From: a bacterium
Lineage (GTDB): Bacteria > Desulfobacterota > Anaeroferrophillalia > Anaeroferrophillales > Anaeroferrophillaceae
Direction of reading: 5' to 3'
Length of the DNA: 7,564 nt
Assembly (NCBI GenBank): GCA_029940125.1
Contig: JAOZRP010000100.1
Coordinates: forward strand, 1-7,564
Position numbers and translations under genes: made by a program. The notes under the pieces are model-generated. The model had not been told where the DNA came from. It was given only the letters and a program-made list of their open reading frames with translations, and searched no databases. Within the stretch, counting starts at the first letter, position 1. Every line of letters begins with the position of its first letter. Shown in pieces: positions 6,354 to 7,564 of this stretch.

Positions 6354-7564
6354 CAGTCTTTTTCAGCCTCTGACAGCCGCCGCTTCACGGCCAATCCATG
6401 GGCTTCAAGACCCTCCATGCCGGCCAGCTCCTGAACCGGTCCGGCATATTTTGCCAGTGAGCCGCCGGTAAACGACAGGATGCTGGAGCGTTTCAAAAAA
6501 TCATCCACCCCCAGCGGCGAGGAAAAGCGGGCAGTGCCGCCGGTAGGCAGGACATGGTTCGGGCCAGCCAGGTAGTCCCCCAGGGCTTCAGGGGTATGAT
6601 GGCCTAAAAAGATAGCCCCGGCGTGCCGGATTGAACTGAGCGCCGCCAGAGGCTCCGCCACCGCCAGCTCCAGGTGCTCGGCGGCAAAACGGTTGGCCAG
6701 CGACAGGGCCTCATCCAGGGTTCGGGTAATGATAACCGCGCCCTGCGACTGCAAAGACTGCCGGGCGATTGTCTGCCGCTCCAGGGTTTCAAGCTGCCGG
6801 GACAGCTCGGAGCGCACCGCCGCCGCCAGCTGACGTTCAGGCGTCATCAGCACCGATACGGCCAGCTCGTCATGCTCCGCCTGGGAAAGCATGTCCGCCG
6901 CGATCCATTCGGGATTGGCGGAATGGTCGGCCACCACCAGGATCTCACTGGGACCGGCAACCATGTCAATACCCACCCGGCCGAAAACCTGACGCTTGGC
7001 CTGGGCGACATAGGTATTTCCCGGACCAACGATTTTATCCACCGCCGGCACGGTTTCGGTCCCGTACGCCAGGGCGGCCACCGCCTGGGCACCCCCCAGG
7101 CGAAAAAGCCGGTCAACCCCGCACAACTTTGCCGCCGCCAGCACCGCCGGATTGTAGCCCCGGGCCGCCGGCGACACCATGACCACCTCTGAAACCCCAG
7201 CCACCCTGGCCGGAATCACATTCATGATCACCGAGGAAGGATAGGAGGCTTTGCCGCCGGGAACATACACCCCCACCCGGTCCAGAGGCGTTATCTTCTG
7301 CCCCAGCAGCACCCCGGTTTCATGGTCGTCGAACCAGGACTGGCGCCGTTGACGCTCATGGTAGCTTCTGACCCGGTCAATGGCCAGTTCAAGGTTGGCG
7401 CGTTCGCCGGCCGACAGGGATTCCAGCGCTTCCTGCAGCTCAACGGCCGTCACCTCCAGCGGTACGGTCGTCAAATCAAGCTGGTCAAAGGTTCGGCTGT
7501 AATGAAACAGTGCCTGGTCGCCCTCGCGGCGCACCCGGTCAATAATCTCCCGGACCGTTTGTTC
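6353..7564 (-). CDS. hisD: Histidinol dehydrogenase HisD, 5' end cut off
   Basis: HisD is the zinc enzyme that oxidises L-histidinol to histidine in two NAD-dependent steps, ending the pathway. The frame is open from the window edge, giving 403 residues of a family of about 430, so roughly 30 N-terminal residues lie beyond position 7564. The GTG at 7534 is an internal valine, not the start: ten more homologous codons precede it. Numbering from the window edge, zinc ligands equivalent to E. coli Q259 and H262 are Q228 and H231 in SQAEHDE. The catalytic pair (E. coli E326/H327) is E296-H297 in FAAEHLEL. The remaining ligands are D330 in GDYLAGPNHVLPT and H389 near the C-terminus. VGVYVPGGKASYPSS and the IVGPGNTYVA segment are also family signatures. 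hisB follows directly, with no hisC between. Confidence 0.98.
   Translation of the reverse strand, partial: EQTVREIIDRVRREGDQALFHYSRTFDQLDLTTVPLEVTAVELQEALESLSAGERANLELAIDRVRSYHERQRRQSWFDDHETGVLLGQKITPLDRVGVYVPGGKASYPSSVIMNVIPARVAGVSEVVMVSPAARGYNPAVLAAAKLCGVDRLFRLGGAQAVAALAYGTETVPAVDKIVGPGNTYVAQAKRQVFGRVGIDMVAGPSEILVVADHSANPEWIAADMLSQAEHDELAVSVLMTPERQLAAAVRSELSRQLETLERQTIARQSLQSQGAVIITRTLDEALSLANRFAAEHLELAVAEPLAALSSIRHAGAIFLGHHTPEALGDYLAGPNHVLPTGGTARFSSPLGVDDFLKRSSILSFTGGSLAKYAGPVQELAGMEGLEAHGLAVKRRLSEAEKD

Noticed and set aside
7532..7534. GTG as the start of hisD
   Set aside because: Ten further in-frame codons upstream still match HisD (VREIID-type helix), and the family needs about 30 more residues, so the gene enters from outside the window.

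Overview
The window is GC-rich and every gene I can support lies on the minus strand, read from the high coordinates to the low. Seven protein genes are complete or nearly so and one more runs off the edge. In transcription order they are hisD (5' end cut off), hisB, hisH, a lipoprotein gene, hisA, hisF, a GatB/YqeY-family gene and mutS2 (last residues cut off). The largest gap between coding regions is about 40 bases, and several junctions are one to three bases. No internal promoter, terminator, RNA gene, mobile element or CRISPR is visible. The layout looks like one polycistronic unit whose promoter and first gene(s) lie beyond position 7564.

The histidine genes cover the middle and end of the pathway. 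HisB (imidazoleglycerol-phosphate dehydratase only, not fused to a phosphatase), HisH plus HisF (the two-subunit imidazole glycerol phosphate synthase) and HisA (ProFAR isomerase) make imidazole glycerol phosphate and dehydrate it. HisD performs the last two oxidations. All expected catalytic residues are present. No hisC lies between hisD and hisB, and no hisI/hisE follows hisF, so those steps must be encoded elsewhere or upstream.

The odd piece is a 229-residue predicted lipoprotein between hisH and hisA. It has a clear lipobox and an AVLPF-type alpha/beta domain of the kind seen in CsgG/PelC/LpoB-like envelope proteins. It has its own ribosome site and its stop codon nearly touches the hisA start, so it is a true member of the operon and not an accidental open frame. 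Downstream of hisF, yqeY and mutS2 are in the same reading frame, separated by one TGA and one codon. In mutS2, an A8G slippery run sits just before the Smr domain.

The lipoprotein implies a Gram-negative (diderm) bacterium. The unfused HisB, the presence of MutS2 with the GANTGGKT form of Walker A, and the overall gene style fit Desulfobacterota/Desulfuromonadia-type bacteria (the former delta-proteobacteria). That placement is inference from memory of those families, not a computed result. Overall this is mostly core metabolism, and I do not see a convincing undescribed system; the lipoprotein and the mutS2 slippery run are the points most worth checking.
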